A DNA stretch of 64,000 bases from Orobanche coerulescens (taxonomy: Eukaryota; Streptophyta; Magnoliopsida; Lamiales; Orobanchaceae). A model generated the notes under the pieces. That model ran no database searches. It had not been told where the DNA came from and was given only the letters and a program-made list of their open reading frames with translations. The position numbers and the translations under genes are program-made. This document shows, one piece after another, positions 21,731-32,343 of this stretch. The stretch's first letter is position 1, and each line of letters starts with the position of its first letter. The DNA is taken from positions 79,998,358 through 80,062,357 of the forward strand of contig CM065814.1 of NCBI GenBank assembly GCA_033398695.1, given 5' to 3'.

Positions 21731-24340
21731 ATGAGAAAATTCGGTAACGAAGGCCTACTACCTTTGGATACCGAACTCGAGAGCACTCTTCGGAGAAACA
21801 AAAAGGAGAAACGAGAGTTACCAACCACAGTCACCATGGCCGAAAATACCGAAATTCACGGAGGTGATAATCTTGTACAATAAGCTCAACCGGCACTAGC
21901 ACTTCGAGATTATGCTATGTCGCAAATCAATGCGAACTTTTCGGGGATTCGGCATCCCACCATTCAGGCGAACAATTTCGAAATCAAGCCTGCAATTATT
22001 CAGATGGTGCAATCGAGCCAGTTCTGTAGATTGCCGAACGACGACCCCAACGTGCATATCGCGTCTTTTCTCGAGATTTGTGACACGTTCAAGAACAATG
22101 GTGTCACCGAGGATGCTATCCGTATACGGATTTTCCCTTTCTCTTTGAGGGATAAAGCAAAATTTTGGCTGAATTCTTTACCGCCGGGCTCGATCACGAC
22201 ATGGGCGGAATTAGCGCAAGCCTTCCTTGCTAAATTCTTCCCACCTTCGAAGACGGCGAGGCTGAGAAACGAGATCACTACTTTTGGTCAATATGACATG
22301 GAATCGCTTCACGAGACGTGGGAGTGATACAAAGACTTGCTAAGGAGATTCCCACACCATGGCCTTCCGGACTGGCTACAAATTCAGACGTTCTATAATG
22401 GTTTGAGTGCCTCTACACGCACTCTCGTGGATGCAGCCGCTGGAGGAGCCTTAATGGGAAAAACGATGGCTGAGGCACACTCTTTGTTGGAAGCTATGGC
22501 CGCAAATGCTTATCAATGGCCGTCCGAACGAGTAAATCCGAAGTGAGTCATGGAAATCTCAAACAACGATCCGATCTCTACATTATCAGCTCAAGTCACC
22601 GCATTGACGCAACAACTTCAAGCCTTTTCGCATGCTCCTTCTCCCGTTACCATTGAATCTTGCAATTGGTGTAATGGATCTCACCCTAGCATAGAGTGCC
22701 AAGTCGGAAACCCTTTCGAGCAGCCCCCAATTGAACAAGCTCAGTTCGTAGGAAACGGAAACCGGCAAAATAATCCGTACTCCAACACTTATAATCCGGG
22801 ATGGCGTAATCATCCTAACTTCTCATGGAGAAACGGACAAAACTCGAACCAGCCTCCGTTCGCTCAACACCAACAGCAACCTCCTCCTGCTCCAAAAGTT
22901 TCTCTAGAGGAAGCACTTGCGAAATTGGCAGTGAATACGAGTCAGTTCATGACCCGTACTGAAGCAACATTGCAAAACCATTCCGCTTCCATTCGCAACT
23001 TGGAAGTCCAATTGGGTCAGATAGCAAATGTATTAACAGCCCGCCCGGAAGATACCTTGCCAAGTACCACTGAAACGAATCCCAGAGAGAGTGTCAATGC
23101 CATTGGTTTGAGAAGTGGGAAGAAATTGTGCGAGCAGCCCGAGCCGAACGAAAAGAAAAGTGAGGACGAGGAGAATAAAAATTCAGCGACTGAGGAACCA
23201 CAAGATTGGAAACCCTCGATACTATTTCCGGACAATCCAAAGGCATATGTACCACCTGTCCCATTTCCGCAGCGATTACATCAGAAAAAGGTGGACAAGC
23301 AATTCTCAAAGTTCCTCGACGTCTTCAAGAAGTTGCATATTAACATCCCATTTGCTGACGCCTTGGAGCAAATGCCGAGTTACGCGAAATTCATGAAAGA
23401 AATTTTGTCAAAGAAAAGAAAAATAGAGGAGTTTGAGACAGTCGCATTGACGGAGGAGTGCAGCGCTATTCTTCAGAAAAAGCTTCCGCCAAAATTGAAG
23501 GATCCGGGAAGTTTTAATATACCTTGCACGATGGGAAATCTGACTTTTGATAGGGTGTTGTGCGATCTCGGCGCTAGTATTAATCTCATGCCGCTGTGTG
23601 TTTTTAAGAAGCTAGGAATTGGGGAGGCAAAACCGACTACAATCTCGCTGAAATAAGCGGATCGATCGATTAAATATCCAAGGGGAGTGATAGAGGACGT
23701 GTTAGTAAAGGTTGATAAGTTCATATTTCCGGCCGACTTCATTGTGCTTGACATGGGGGAAGACCACGACATCCCAATTATCTTGGGAAGACCATTTTTG
23801 ACAACCGGCCGAACTTTAATCAATGTGGAAAAAGGGGAACTAACTCTAAGGGTTCAAGACGAGCATGTCACGATCCAAATGTTTAAATCTTTTCTATGTC
23901 CAGGTGGTGTTGAGGAGAGCTCGAAAATTGAAAGTGTGGATACCGTTGCGAAAGACACAAACCGGAAGAATCGTCGGTCAAAAAACTCAGAATTCGTTTC
24001 AGATGGTCCGACTCCTAAGAAAAATATAGAATGAGTCGCATATCTCAAGCTTGTAGACATGACGTCATCATCAACCGTTCATCCACTAATAAAAAATTCT
24101 GATGCTGTCATAAGTTCGTTCTTGAGAGAGGAAAATAAGACGGACGTAAAACGGAGGCCAAATCATGAGAAAAATGGGTGCTTCGGAAAGTTGTTTGTGT
24201 CAAAACCTTTTCGCAAACAACATTTGGTGTCCGAACCGAAAATTGAATCGTTAAAGACCAATGGTCAAAATTTTAAAACACATATTAATGGTTCGATGAA
24301 CGGGGCGGAGTCCAAATGGAGTTTGCGAAAAGCGAACTGA
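21731..24340 (+). pseudogene. Element E gag-protease polyprotein without RT/RH/IN
   Basis: One frame runs from ATG 21731 to 24340, broken by about six in-frame stops (near 21881, 22326, 22544, 23654 and 24032). The Athila gag domain shows FLEICDTFKNNGV and RIFPFSLRDKAKFWLNSLPP. A CX2CX3HX4C knuckle CNWCNGSHPSIEC lies near 22663-22701. A Q/P-rich linker precedes the protease, whose active site DLGAS (CDLGASINLMP, about 23565-23595) is the normal Athila form, followed by IPIILGRPFL. After the protease the frame holds a K-rich tail and ends; the whole polymerase has been lost in frame or close to it. Confidence 0.9.
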
Positions 24341-24550
24341 TTTTCAATAGGTCCGGCTGAAGACTATAAACTTAGCGCTTCTCGGGAGGCAACCCGAGTT
24401 TTAGTAGTAGATTTTAGTGTTTTAGTATTTTCTTGCATTTTTGAACATTTATTTTTCATCATTTTTGCTTTAATTTGTTTATCCCTCTCGTTCTTGACAT
24501 GTTCCTTTTAAAATTCTGTGCAGAAAAAGTCCCAGGGGAAATATGCATGA

Positions 24551-24883
24551 GCCGCGGCACAAGTCTTGTGAGCCGCGGCACACACAAATCGAACCAGAAG
24601 GCTAAACATTTTGTACTATGTGCCGCGGCACAACATTACTGAGCCGCGGCACACTTGACTCCTGAGCCGCGGCACGTTGCTTTTGAGCCGCGGCACACAA
24701 GATGCACCAGATATGCCCAGGACGCTGTACTCTGTGCCGCGGCATAGACCAAGTGAGCCACGGCACAATAACACTACTGAGCCGCGGCACACTAATGATG
24801 AGCCGCGACACACGACGAAACAAAACAGCAGGTAAAAGAGGCTGTACTCTGAGCCGCAGCGTACTTAAGCTGTGCCGCGGCAC
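24551..24883 (+). promoter_or_regulatory. Internal GCCGCGGCAC array upstream of the second ORF of element E
   Basis: About twelve copies or near copies of GAGCCGCGGCACA/GTGCCGCGGCACA in 333 bp, the same word as in the element's LTR promoter. The array ends about 30 bp before a TATA-like TTTATAATTTAA (from 24913). It is not explained by coding sequence and resembles a second promoter. Confidence 0.6.
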
Positions 24884-24912
24884 ACCGTGCGGAATTTGAA
24901 CAGGCCAGGTAG

Positions 24913-24924
24913 CTTTATAATTTA
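24913..24924 (+). promoter_or_regulatory. Candidate internal TATA box, element E
   Basis: TTTATAATTTAA directly after the internal palindrome array and before a CT-rich leader (CTTCTTCTTCTTG near 25000). It is a weaker match than the LTR TATA boxes. Confidence 0.4.
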
Positions 24925-25042
24925 ATTCGGCCGACACCTAGGTACTTCCTTCCCCTCTTTTCCTTCCCCTGCACAAAGCGATCGGCCAAGAAATTTTCTT
25001 CTTCTTCTTGCTTTCTTCTTGCATCTCTCAAAGCTAATCAAG

Positions 25043-25560
25043 GTAATTCTCAATCCTTTGTATTAATTGCTTCATGACTTGAGAAATGAGATGTTGTTAT
25101 TCATGAAATATTGATTGTGTTGTTAGTTTTCAAAGTCTTATTAAGATTGGGGAATGTGAAGTTTTGATCGATTTTTAATGATTATTTTTTATTATGAATG
25201 AATTGAATATGTCGTTTGTCATGACGAATGATTCGTGTTGTTGTTTTTGGGATTGAATGAAGCTTTAGTCGTATTTGTTCTTCAATTAGAAGGATGCACT
25301 CAAGGTGTTTGATAAAATGCCTGAATGAAGTTTTTGATGAATGTTAAGTCAATGTTTTGAACTATGTGCAACGAATTCGTCTGGAATTACAGCGTACCCC
25401 AACCAACGTCAATGTTAAACGTTAAAGCTTAAATTTTATTTTTCTCTCACGGTGGTGCTAGCTCGTTAAATTCTTGATCCATGTTTTGGATATCCTTAGC
25501 CGAGTAAATGTTGTTCTCTTTATTGCTTAAGTAACCAAACTCCGGTGTTTAACGTTTCAG
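25043..25560 (+). other. Candidate leader intron before the second ORF of element E
   Basis: A donor-like AATCAAG/GTAATTCT and an acceptor-like AACGTTTCAG enclose 518 bp of AT-rich sequence. The acceptor is followed nine bases later by the ORF's ATG at 25570. Splicing is inferred from consensus only. Confidence 0.45.
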
Positions 25561-25569
25561 GAACTATCT

Positions 25570-26897
25570 ATGGCTAGAACCAAGAAGCTCAGCAAAAGGG
25601 CCAGGACTCAGTCGTCCCCCACATGAGGGGAAACTTCTCATAGTCGAGCCGAGTCGGAGGCGCATCAATTTTCTGACCCGGAGATCCATAAAATCTTCAA
25701 CGAGAAGATTCGCCCTCGACCTCTGATCCCGGAGAGGGGATTCACCCCATCCCCCCAGGACGGGGAGCTTCTTACCATGATCGACGAGATGGGGTGGGCC
25801 CGTTTTGCTGCACCTCCCGAGCCCGCGGTGATATCTATTGTGCAGGAGTTTTATGCGAGCGCCTTGTTGAAGCACATTCGGGCGGGGCAGATGTTACAGC
25901 AGTTAGACACTCGGACTCAGGTCGTAGTCCGAGGCATTACGGTGGATTTTTCTGTAGCTGCTATGCGGAGGTTATTTGAGCTGCCGGTGGTTGATGAGAC
26001 GACTTATGCGCGAGTTACGGATAGCCTCACGAAGGAGGGTCTGCTCGAGACTCTTACACAGCCCGACTCCGACTATGAGAGGCGCGCACCGGCTTCTTCC
26101 ACCTTCTACTTTAAGAGCTCGCGCCTCAGCCGGTTCGGGCGTACCTGGATGTATTTTATCTGCGCTCGTATAGACCCCACCTCGCAGATCCGCACTGTTT
26201 TTCTCTCTCGAGCCCATACATTATATGATATCACCTCCGGGATGCGATTCGATGTGGCTCCTCTCTTGGTTCGATCTATCTTCCATTGTATTCAGGGAGG
26301 GGCCAAGACGGGGCTGAAGTACCCCTCTCTTATCTGCGCGCTGTGCCGGCAGTCGGGGATGGCGTGGTCGGACGACGAGCCGATGCTAGCTCCCCAGGGC
26401 CCGATCGACCATCGCATCATTTCACATTTTGACCAGTGGGGAGGAGCGCCACCACATGCTCGGGGGCGAGGATTTCTTCTAGATGAGGCCCACGAGGGGT
26501 CCCCCGAGCCTCTTCTTCTGACGCAGGAGCAGATGGAGTCCAGCCCGCCGCCCGACAGAGAGCACTTGCAGGCGATGTTCGACGGGCTGAGAGAGGATAT
26601 GAGGAGAGAGAGAGAGGATATGAGGAGATAGAGAGAGAGAGCCTTCTGGCTGAGATGAGAGAGGAGAGGTGGACGGAGAGGGAGAGCATCATCGCTGCTA
26701 TCCGAGATGAGATGCGAGAGCAGGCCCGCCGGGCCAACCGGCGTGAGATGAGGCGTCTGCCAGCGAGGGATGCCTACCACCAGGAGCAGCTTGCTGCATG
26801 GACAGCCTACATTATGCATCCGGACGGGCCATTTATTCCACTTGCTCGGCTAGCCACACCACCCTCCTCGCCGGACGACGCCGGCACCAGTACGTGA
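25570..26897 (+). pseudogene. Element E second ORF (plant-transposon-type, env-position protein)
   Basis: ATG at 25570 starts a basic N-terminus (MARTKKLSKRARTQ). There is one in-frame stop at codon 19 (25624-25626), then an open reading to 26629. The central domain includes FYASALLKH, TVDFSVAAMRRLFELP and FYFKSSRLSRFGRTWMYF, similar in style to proteins annotated as plant transposon domain proteins. The C-terminal arginine/glutamate-rich segment is encoded by a GA microsatellite (26590-26660) where the frame shifts. The last frame continues to a stop at 26895-26897. I see no signal peptide or membrane helix, so an envelope role is unsupported. Its function is unknown. Confidence 0.75.
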
Positions 26898-28148
26898 GCT
26901 GATTGTAGGGGAGTACTTGACCTTCTTCAATTATTGCATATTATATTTTGTCCATTGAGGTCAATGTACGTCCTAAGTTTGGGGGGGTTTACTTTTGTCG
27001 CTATACTTATTGCTGTACTTATTAGTTGCACTTTCGTTATTTTTAGTTATCTTTTTGTTGCTAGCCTTGCTTGTCATGATTTTACTCTTATTCGTGAATT
27101 TTTCGTGCTCCTTTTTGTGTGAAACTGATGTTACAATACTGATTTCTCTCTGAAGAAACGGCTTTAGTCGAGTTGTACTCAGTGATTTATGTTTCTGCTA
27201 AGTCTTCATTTAGGTCCGATTTTTTTCGTTTTTGTAGAGATCTTAGCGGATAAGAGAGGAGACATACGTGTTTTCAAATCGCCGTCGATACGTTTGGTTA
27301 CATCTTTCCCAATAGCTAGTCGTCCAGTAACATAAGTCGTGTTGGCACCTAATTTGAGTTTAGAGTCGGACAATTTTTTCCCAAAAGTCGAGATATTATT
27401 TGTTCTATGACGGGAAGTCTAGTAACCGGGGGTATTCGCGTGACCCGCTGTTTACTCTCGCGTAAAACGAAGACCCTGATTAGACTAGTGATTTAGAAAT
27501 CTCGCATGTGTCGATGATAGGGAGCCTAGTAACCGGGGGTATTCGCGTGACCCGCTGTTTACTCTCGCGTAAAACAGCGACCTTGAATCGGACATGCGGG
27601 AATAGCTATTCGAGTTGTTTCTCCGCTGTGGAGGGGAACTTAGTAACTAGAAGCATCCATGTGCCCCATGAGTGTCTTTTACGTCAAATGGTTCCCCAAC
27701 ACATGAGAATGGAATGCCACCCTAGGATTTTTCTCGATGAAACATCCCGAGATCCGAACCTAGTGGTCAACTCGAATCAATTTATTGATCATATATAAGG
27801 GAACACTGTCCGAGGGTTATTTTTGATGAAACTCTTGGAATTTTTGCCACTAGACTGTCGAACTGGGCGAGTTAGCTTTGTTATTTTAACCATTCATATT
27901 GGCGGTCGATTAAATTCATGCTTGTTAATCTTTGAGCTTGATTTTCTTCATTCACGATTGATTAGGACTGAAATTGGTTACTTTGTGGAATCAATGTCCT
28001 GCATGTAGCTCGCTATTACGATACTTTTACTATTCAGAGAGAATTTCAGGATAGTATTGATTAGGTTGATCACTATGAGTTGCACGATTATTCACGATAT
28101 TCTTTTGTTGACATTGATTATTTTTTTCTTGAGGACAAGCAAAGGCTC
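26898..28148 (+). other. Non-coding 3' region of element E with tandem duplication and internal purine tract
   Basis: A 50-bp sequence beginning CTAGTAACCGGGGGTATTCG is present identically at 27419-27468 and 27526-27575 within a 107-bp tandem unit, with a degenerate third copy near 27640. A PPT-like AAGTTTGGGGGGGTTTA lies at about 26974. No convincing ORF is seen. Confidence 0.6.
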
Positions 28149-28163
28149 AAGTTTGGAGGTATT
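28149..28163 (+). other. Polypurine tract, element E
   Basis: AAGTTTGGAGGTATT precedes the 3' LTR, after the CTTGAGGACAAGCAAAGGCTC context that is characteristic of Athila-type elements. Confidence 0.8.
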
Positions 28164-29500
28164 TGTTAGGCGTATTTTTATACGCTTATTTCTCATTATT
28201 GTGTATTCTTTTTGTGAGTAAATCTGCATAAATGAGCCTTTAATGCCCTATTATTTTATGTTTTGCAGGAAATTAGAGTCCGAAAGCTGAAACGATGAAA
28301 AACGGACGAAAACGGCGATTTTTGGCCTGGGGCCGCGGCACAAGGCAAGTGGGCCGCAGTACACGAAGGTAGCCAGCAGACACAGAGCAAACTGTACTCT
28401 GATCCGCGGCACAGTTATGGTGAGCCGCGGCCCATAAGAAATAAACAGCGCCCAGCTTTTAATCTGCGCCCAGTGTGCCGCGGCACAGATTAAGTGAGCC
28501 GCGGCACACGGGGCGGTTTTGGTGTACTCCGCGCGGGTTTAGGCCGTTTTGAAGCCAGTTCTCGACGTAATCACACGGACGCGATTTGGAGGCTGCTGGG
28601 AGCTATAAATAAGGGTTTAAGGCCATAATTAATCTTGAATCTGGGAGCTTTTGGAAGATCGATAAATCTTGGAGGAGGAATATCGCAGAAGATGAGGATA
28701 AGCAAAAGACATCAAGAGCAGAGGGCGGAAGCCAGAAGAACGGAGGAATCCGAGCTCTTCATCTGCGTTTGATTTCAATGCTTTCATTCATTATATCTGT
28801 ATTTTTATCTTTTAGCATGTCAGGCTAAAACCCTGTTCTAGGATTTTGATGAAACCTAAGTTTTGACGGATTTACTTTAGATTATCTATATAATTCCCTT
28901 TTCTAAGCAGTTTTCCCAATCGATTTTAATGCTTTCAATTGTCTGGCCAATAATTGGATTGTTTTAATTACCTTACTCGAATCGGGAGAGGAGAGTTGGT
29001 GAGGAACTATTGGTGAGAGCTGTTTTATCTTGTGAGATAGGAATATACTCATAGGAACTACGTGGCCTTTTGGAGATTTTATGCTTTTTGCCTATTGAAG
29101 AATTAATTCACCTAGGGATAGAGTACGTTATTCGCCTTTAGAAAAATCTATTGACCTCGGGAGAGGCGGTAGAGTATACTAGCAATCTTCGCCTACAATA
29201 AATTGGGGAAATCATTAACTTCAGATAATCGAGAGTAAATTCGGATAAACCAGGGTGGATTCAGAATCCTATACTGATCCATTATTTGATTTTCCTTATT
29301 CAAGCGATCGTTTTTACTGTTAGTTCTTTTATTGATTTTCTTTAGTTATTTAATGCAACCCAATTTTTGACTGTTCAAATAAAATTAGAATACACAAAAA
29401 TTGGTACTTAGTGATTCAGTCCTCGTGGGAACGATACTCACTCATCACTTTATTACTTGTCAATGATAATGTGCACTTGCGTTAATTAAAAATCGCTACA
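28164..29500 (+). repeat. 3' LTR of element E
   Basis: 1,337 bp copy of the 5' LTR with few substitutions. It carries the word array from 28332 and the TATA box at 28604-28614. Confidence 0.95.
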
Positions 29501-29505
29501 GCTAT

Positions 29506-29968
29506 CTATCTTTCGGTCTTGTACCTGCAAAAAACAATGTTGGCCGATTCCTCGTAGAAACATGATTATTTCGTCGTTGAGGGACCGTGCACAGTCGCGG
29601 AGTTCGATAGACCGACTCCATGACCGTGTCTTATGCGCGAACGACATTGAGTGTCTCGTGACTCATTTTATTATGAGGGTCCTCTGTTAGGCTGCGCCTC
29701 GCCTCGTATTTAAACGAAGGGCGGGCGATCTTGGCCCAAAGGGACCTTGCATGGCCGAAGCAGCCGGTTCCATCAACTACCAGGACCATGGCTGTATGTT
29801 GTTTGGTGGAGACGATCTCGTGCCTTAGTCCATCATGTCAGATGGTGAACTGTAGATGGAGAACGAGTCCTCTGGTTTTGATGATGTAGCTTGATGATGG
29901 CGATCGGGCTGGAAGACTATTGATCGTCGCTCGGCTGCCGATCGAGCTGCTCATAGGCTAAGAAGAAA
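29506..29968 (-). other. Element D internal remnant between gag and element E
   Basis: Sequence downstream of D gag on the minus strand. No protease or polymerase motif is seen, supporting a deletion of pol in D. Confidence 0.55.
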
Positions 29969-31129
29969 CTATTGCCTGGCCAGAAAGTCTGCGGCCTTAG
30001 CTCGGAAGATCGCGTAGGTCGAGGGTTGGTCCTTTGTATGATGCCTGAACATAGGCGAAAGACCGTGGAATCCTCCTAAGACCGCGTAGAGGGCGATCTC
30101 ATCGCTTACGGGCTCGCCGTTGAGGATGATTTCGTCTACCCGGTCGATGTAGTTCGAGTCGACTCTTCTTCCCCTTGTTTGATTCGCATCATGCGATGGG
30201 GACCCTCTGGCCGGGCGACCCTGGTGGCGAAGTACACTGTGAAGTCGTTCGCCAGTTGTTTAAAGGAGCCGATGGACCGAGGCGGCAATGAGGTGTACCA
30301 CCTGTGGGCAAGGTCGTCCAGCGTCAGAGGGAACATTCGGCACCTGGTCGCGTCAGATGCCCCACACCCGGTCATGTAGATGTTGAACTTGCTCAGGTGT
30401 GTTTCGGGGTCTGATCTCCCCTCGTACAAAGGTGTTTGCGGGGGAGCGATCTTGTGCTACACGGGGGCGAGCTCGATGTGGACCGCGAGCGGCTCGCTCG
30501 GCTCGGCGATCGTGCTTTTGGCGCCTTCCCCGAATTCCATGATCGCCTTCATGTCGTCGAGCTGGTGTTGCATCGCGGCCATCGCTGTAGCATGGTCGCT
30601 CGTGGATCGGCTTTTCGGGCGGGAGCCGAGGCGATCGTGTACCGATCTCCTAACTCCGCTGCTGCCGACCTCGGCTATTTGGCGAGGGGGAGCCAGACGG
30701 CTGGGCTGCCTTCTGGGAGTCAGATAGGCCAAACTCCTGGTGACGGACTCGAGCTCCGTCGTCTCGTGGCTGGGGCCGGACTGCCCCGGTCGCCCAGATG
30801 GGTCGCTGCCGAGGCGATCGAAAACCGAGGTGCCCCGGCTGGCGAGCGCCTCTCTCTGCGAACGGGAGCCTCCTGGATATCGCTCGGTCAGCAACGCCTT
30901 GAACTTCCATTTGGTCCTCCGACGGATGGCCGAGGGGGTGATAGCGGGAGGCGCGTCGAGAGCACTCCGTATAATCAAGCGAGAGACTTGGGCCGTCCCC
31001 CAGGGGCGGGATCGAGCGTCTCGGACCACGGCGGCTACCCTCTGCCATCGGCTGTGGCTCGAACTGAGACGGGACGAGGCGTCTGGCGGGCTGGCCAGCG
31101 CCTTTCTTCGATGCGGAGGCGGAAGACAT
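29969..31129 (-). pseudogene. Element D gag (Tat/Retand-like)
   Basis: A candidate start at 31129 (MSSASASKKG) leads into a serine/arginine-rich N-terminus with a frame shift in the first 150 codons. The main frame includes MQHQLDDMKAIMEFGEG and, after a stop at 30455-30457, the gag core YEGRSDPETHLSKFNIYMTGCGASDATRC, FPLTLDDLAHRWYTSLPP and IGSFKQLANDF. After RIKQGEEES another shift near 30150 continues with YIDRVDEIILNGEPVSDEIAL to a stop at about 29969. The composition is far more GC-rich than its host element B. This is the only gene in D. Confidence 0.85.
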
Positions 31130-31234
31130 GATTTCTGAAGGATTTCATTGAAGCGCAGTGAGTGTCACTTCAAGTATATGCCCCGAGAACATTGAGTGTT
31201 CTTCGGGAAGGTAGGAATAAAAATTGAGGGTAGA

Positions 31235-31254
31235 TCCCCCTCTAGCGCCAATTG
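31235..31254 (-). other. Primer binding site, element D
   Basis: On the minus strand ATTGGCGCTAGAGGGGGATC follows immediately after the right LTR end. It identifies the right copy as the 5' LTR. Confidence 0.75.
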
Positions 31255-32338
31255 TTGTTGCCCGAAATATTTATCCGAAGAAGAAATACTGCTGGAATAG
31301 ATGGACAACAAACAAGGTTGCGGGAGCACTTCCGAGGGGGTGTGAATAACATTAGATTTGCCGGGTTTGTTAGGCCCGGGCTTGAATGCTCTCGCGAGAT
31401 GTTATTAATACCAATATTCGTGGATACAAGTACTAATGTAAGAATCTAAATACAATGAGTGTAAAAAGATCCTATTTATCTAACTCTTCAGCGGAGCCTT
31501 GGTGTTCTTGCTCTCTGCCGATCGTCTTCCGTGTAGGAGATGCTGAGAGAGAAGAAGGAACCGAGAGATAGTTGTTTCCAAGAGTTGAGAAAGCCAAGTT
31601 GTGAGTATTACTGGTTCAGAGAGTAAAAATTTGGTAGGTGTTGAAGGCTTTTCCAAGTGCAGGGAGCCTTCTATTTATAGGGGCTGAGATGCCTTGTTTC
31701 CTAGCGGGCGATCGTCTTCCGTCCAATATAATAATGGGGCGATCGTCTTTAAGTTACATGGGCTGTCTGCCTAAAGTCCAAGGCTGTGGCCGGCAGCCAG
31801 CTGTGCGGTCCAATGAGGAGCTAGCATGCGTCCGGAGTTGCTGTCACGGGCAGTCCTACGGACACCTTTCGGCGGGCTTGTCAGTTGGTGGAAGGAGGCT
31901 GACAGGCTGTGGTCAATGATCCGTGAAATGCGGATCTTGTCCCGGCACTGCACGTGGGCTCTATCCTGAGCTTCGGGCTTTGCCAACTGGGTGATCATCG
32001 GCTTCGAGCGGCATGAGGCAGTCGGTATTGGTCGGTCACCAGAGGTCAGCATAGGTCGGTCACCAAGGGTCGATCGGCAAGTGCCGAGAGATGATCGTCT
32101 GCTAGTCGGCCACCAGAAGTCGATCACCAGGTACCGAGAGACGATCGTCTTAGATGTCGATCGCTCGGCAACGGGACTTGTCCTGGGACCTTCGGTTGGC
32201 CGATCTACCTCGGCTGCTCGGCTATGGCTAGGTCGCCCGATCTCTGGTCGGCATCTCTGCCTCGGCTGCTCGGCAATGGCTAGGTCGCCCGATCTCTGAG
32301 GCGATCTCCGGTCGAAGAGTATAATTCTCTACACAACA
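31255..32338 (-). repeat. 5' LTR of element D (right copy)
   Basis: 1,084 bp, matching 19037-20122 with a 2-bp length difference. The TATA box on the minus strand is at 31671-31683. Confidence 0.92.
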
Positions 32339-32343
32339 GTCTT

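Larger units (their letters stand above)
20257..29500 (+). mobile_element. Element E, Athila-like retrotransposon lacking polymerase, inserted in D
   Basis: 9,244 bp with LTRs of 1,337 bp each (TGTTAGGC... to ...ATCGCAACA/ATCGCTACA). The target duplication is GCTAG (20252-20256) and GCTAT (29501-29505), one mismatch. The PBS, a gag with DLGAS-type protease and a second ORF of plant-transposon type point to Athila. RT, RNase H and integrase are absent. The gag-protease frame passes straight into a short tail and then the usual Athila post-pol sequence, so the element depends on another's polymerase. Confidence 0.92.
19037..32338 (-). mobile_element. Element D, gag-only Tat/Retand-like gypsy derivative in B RNase H
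   Basis: The ends TGTTGT and ACAACA are perfect inverted repeats. The 5-bp duplication GTCTT lies at 19032-19036 and 32339-32343, and B RNase H reads through the target (AAVVF, then ALKIWR). Minus orientation is set by the PBS next to the right LTR and the PPT next to the left LTR. Excluding element E, D is about 4 kb and holds only a broken gag, with no RT, RNase H or integrase, so it is non-autonomous. Confidence 0.92.

Noticed and set aside
31638..31919. Open stretches repeated in both LTRs of element D (also 19422-19703)
   Set aside because: They are conserved only because the LTRs are copies of each other. They lie across the promoter region antisense to the element and have no domain.
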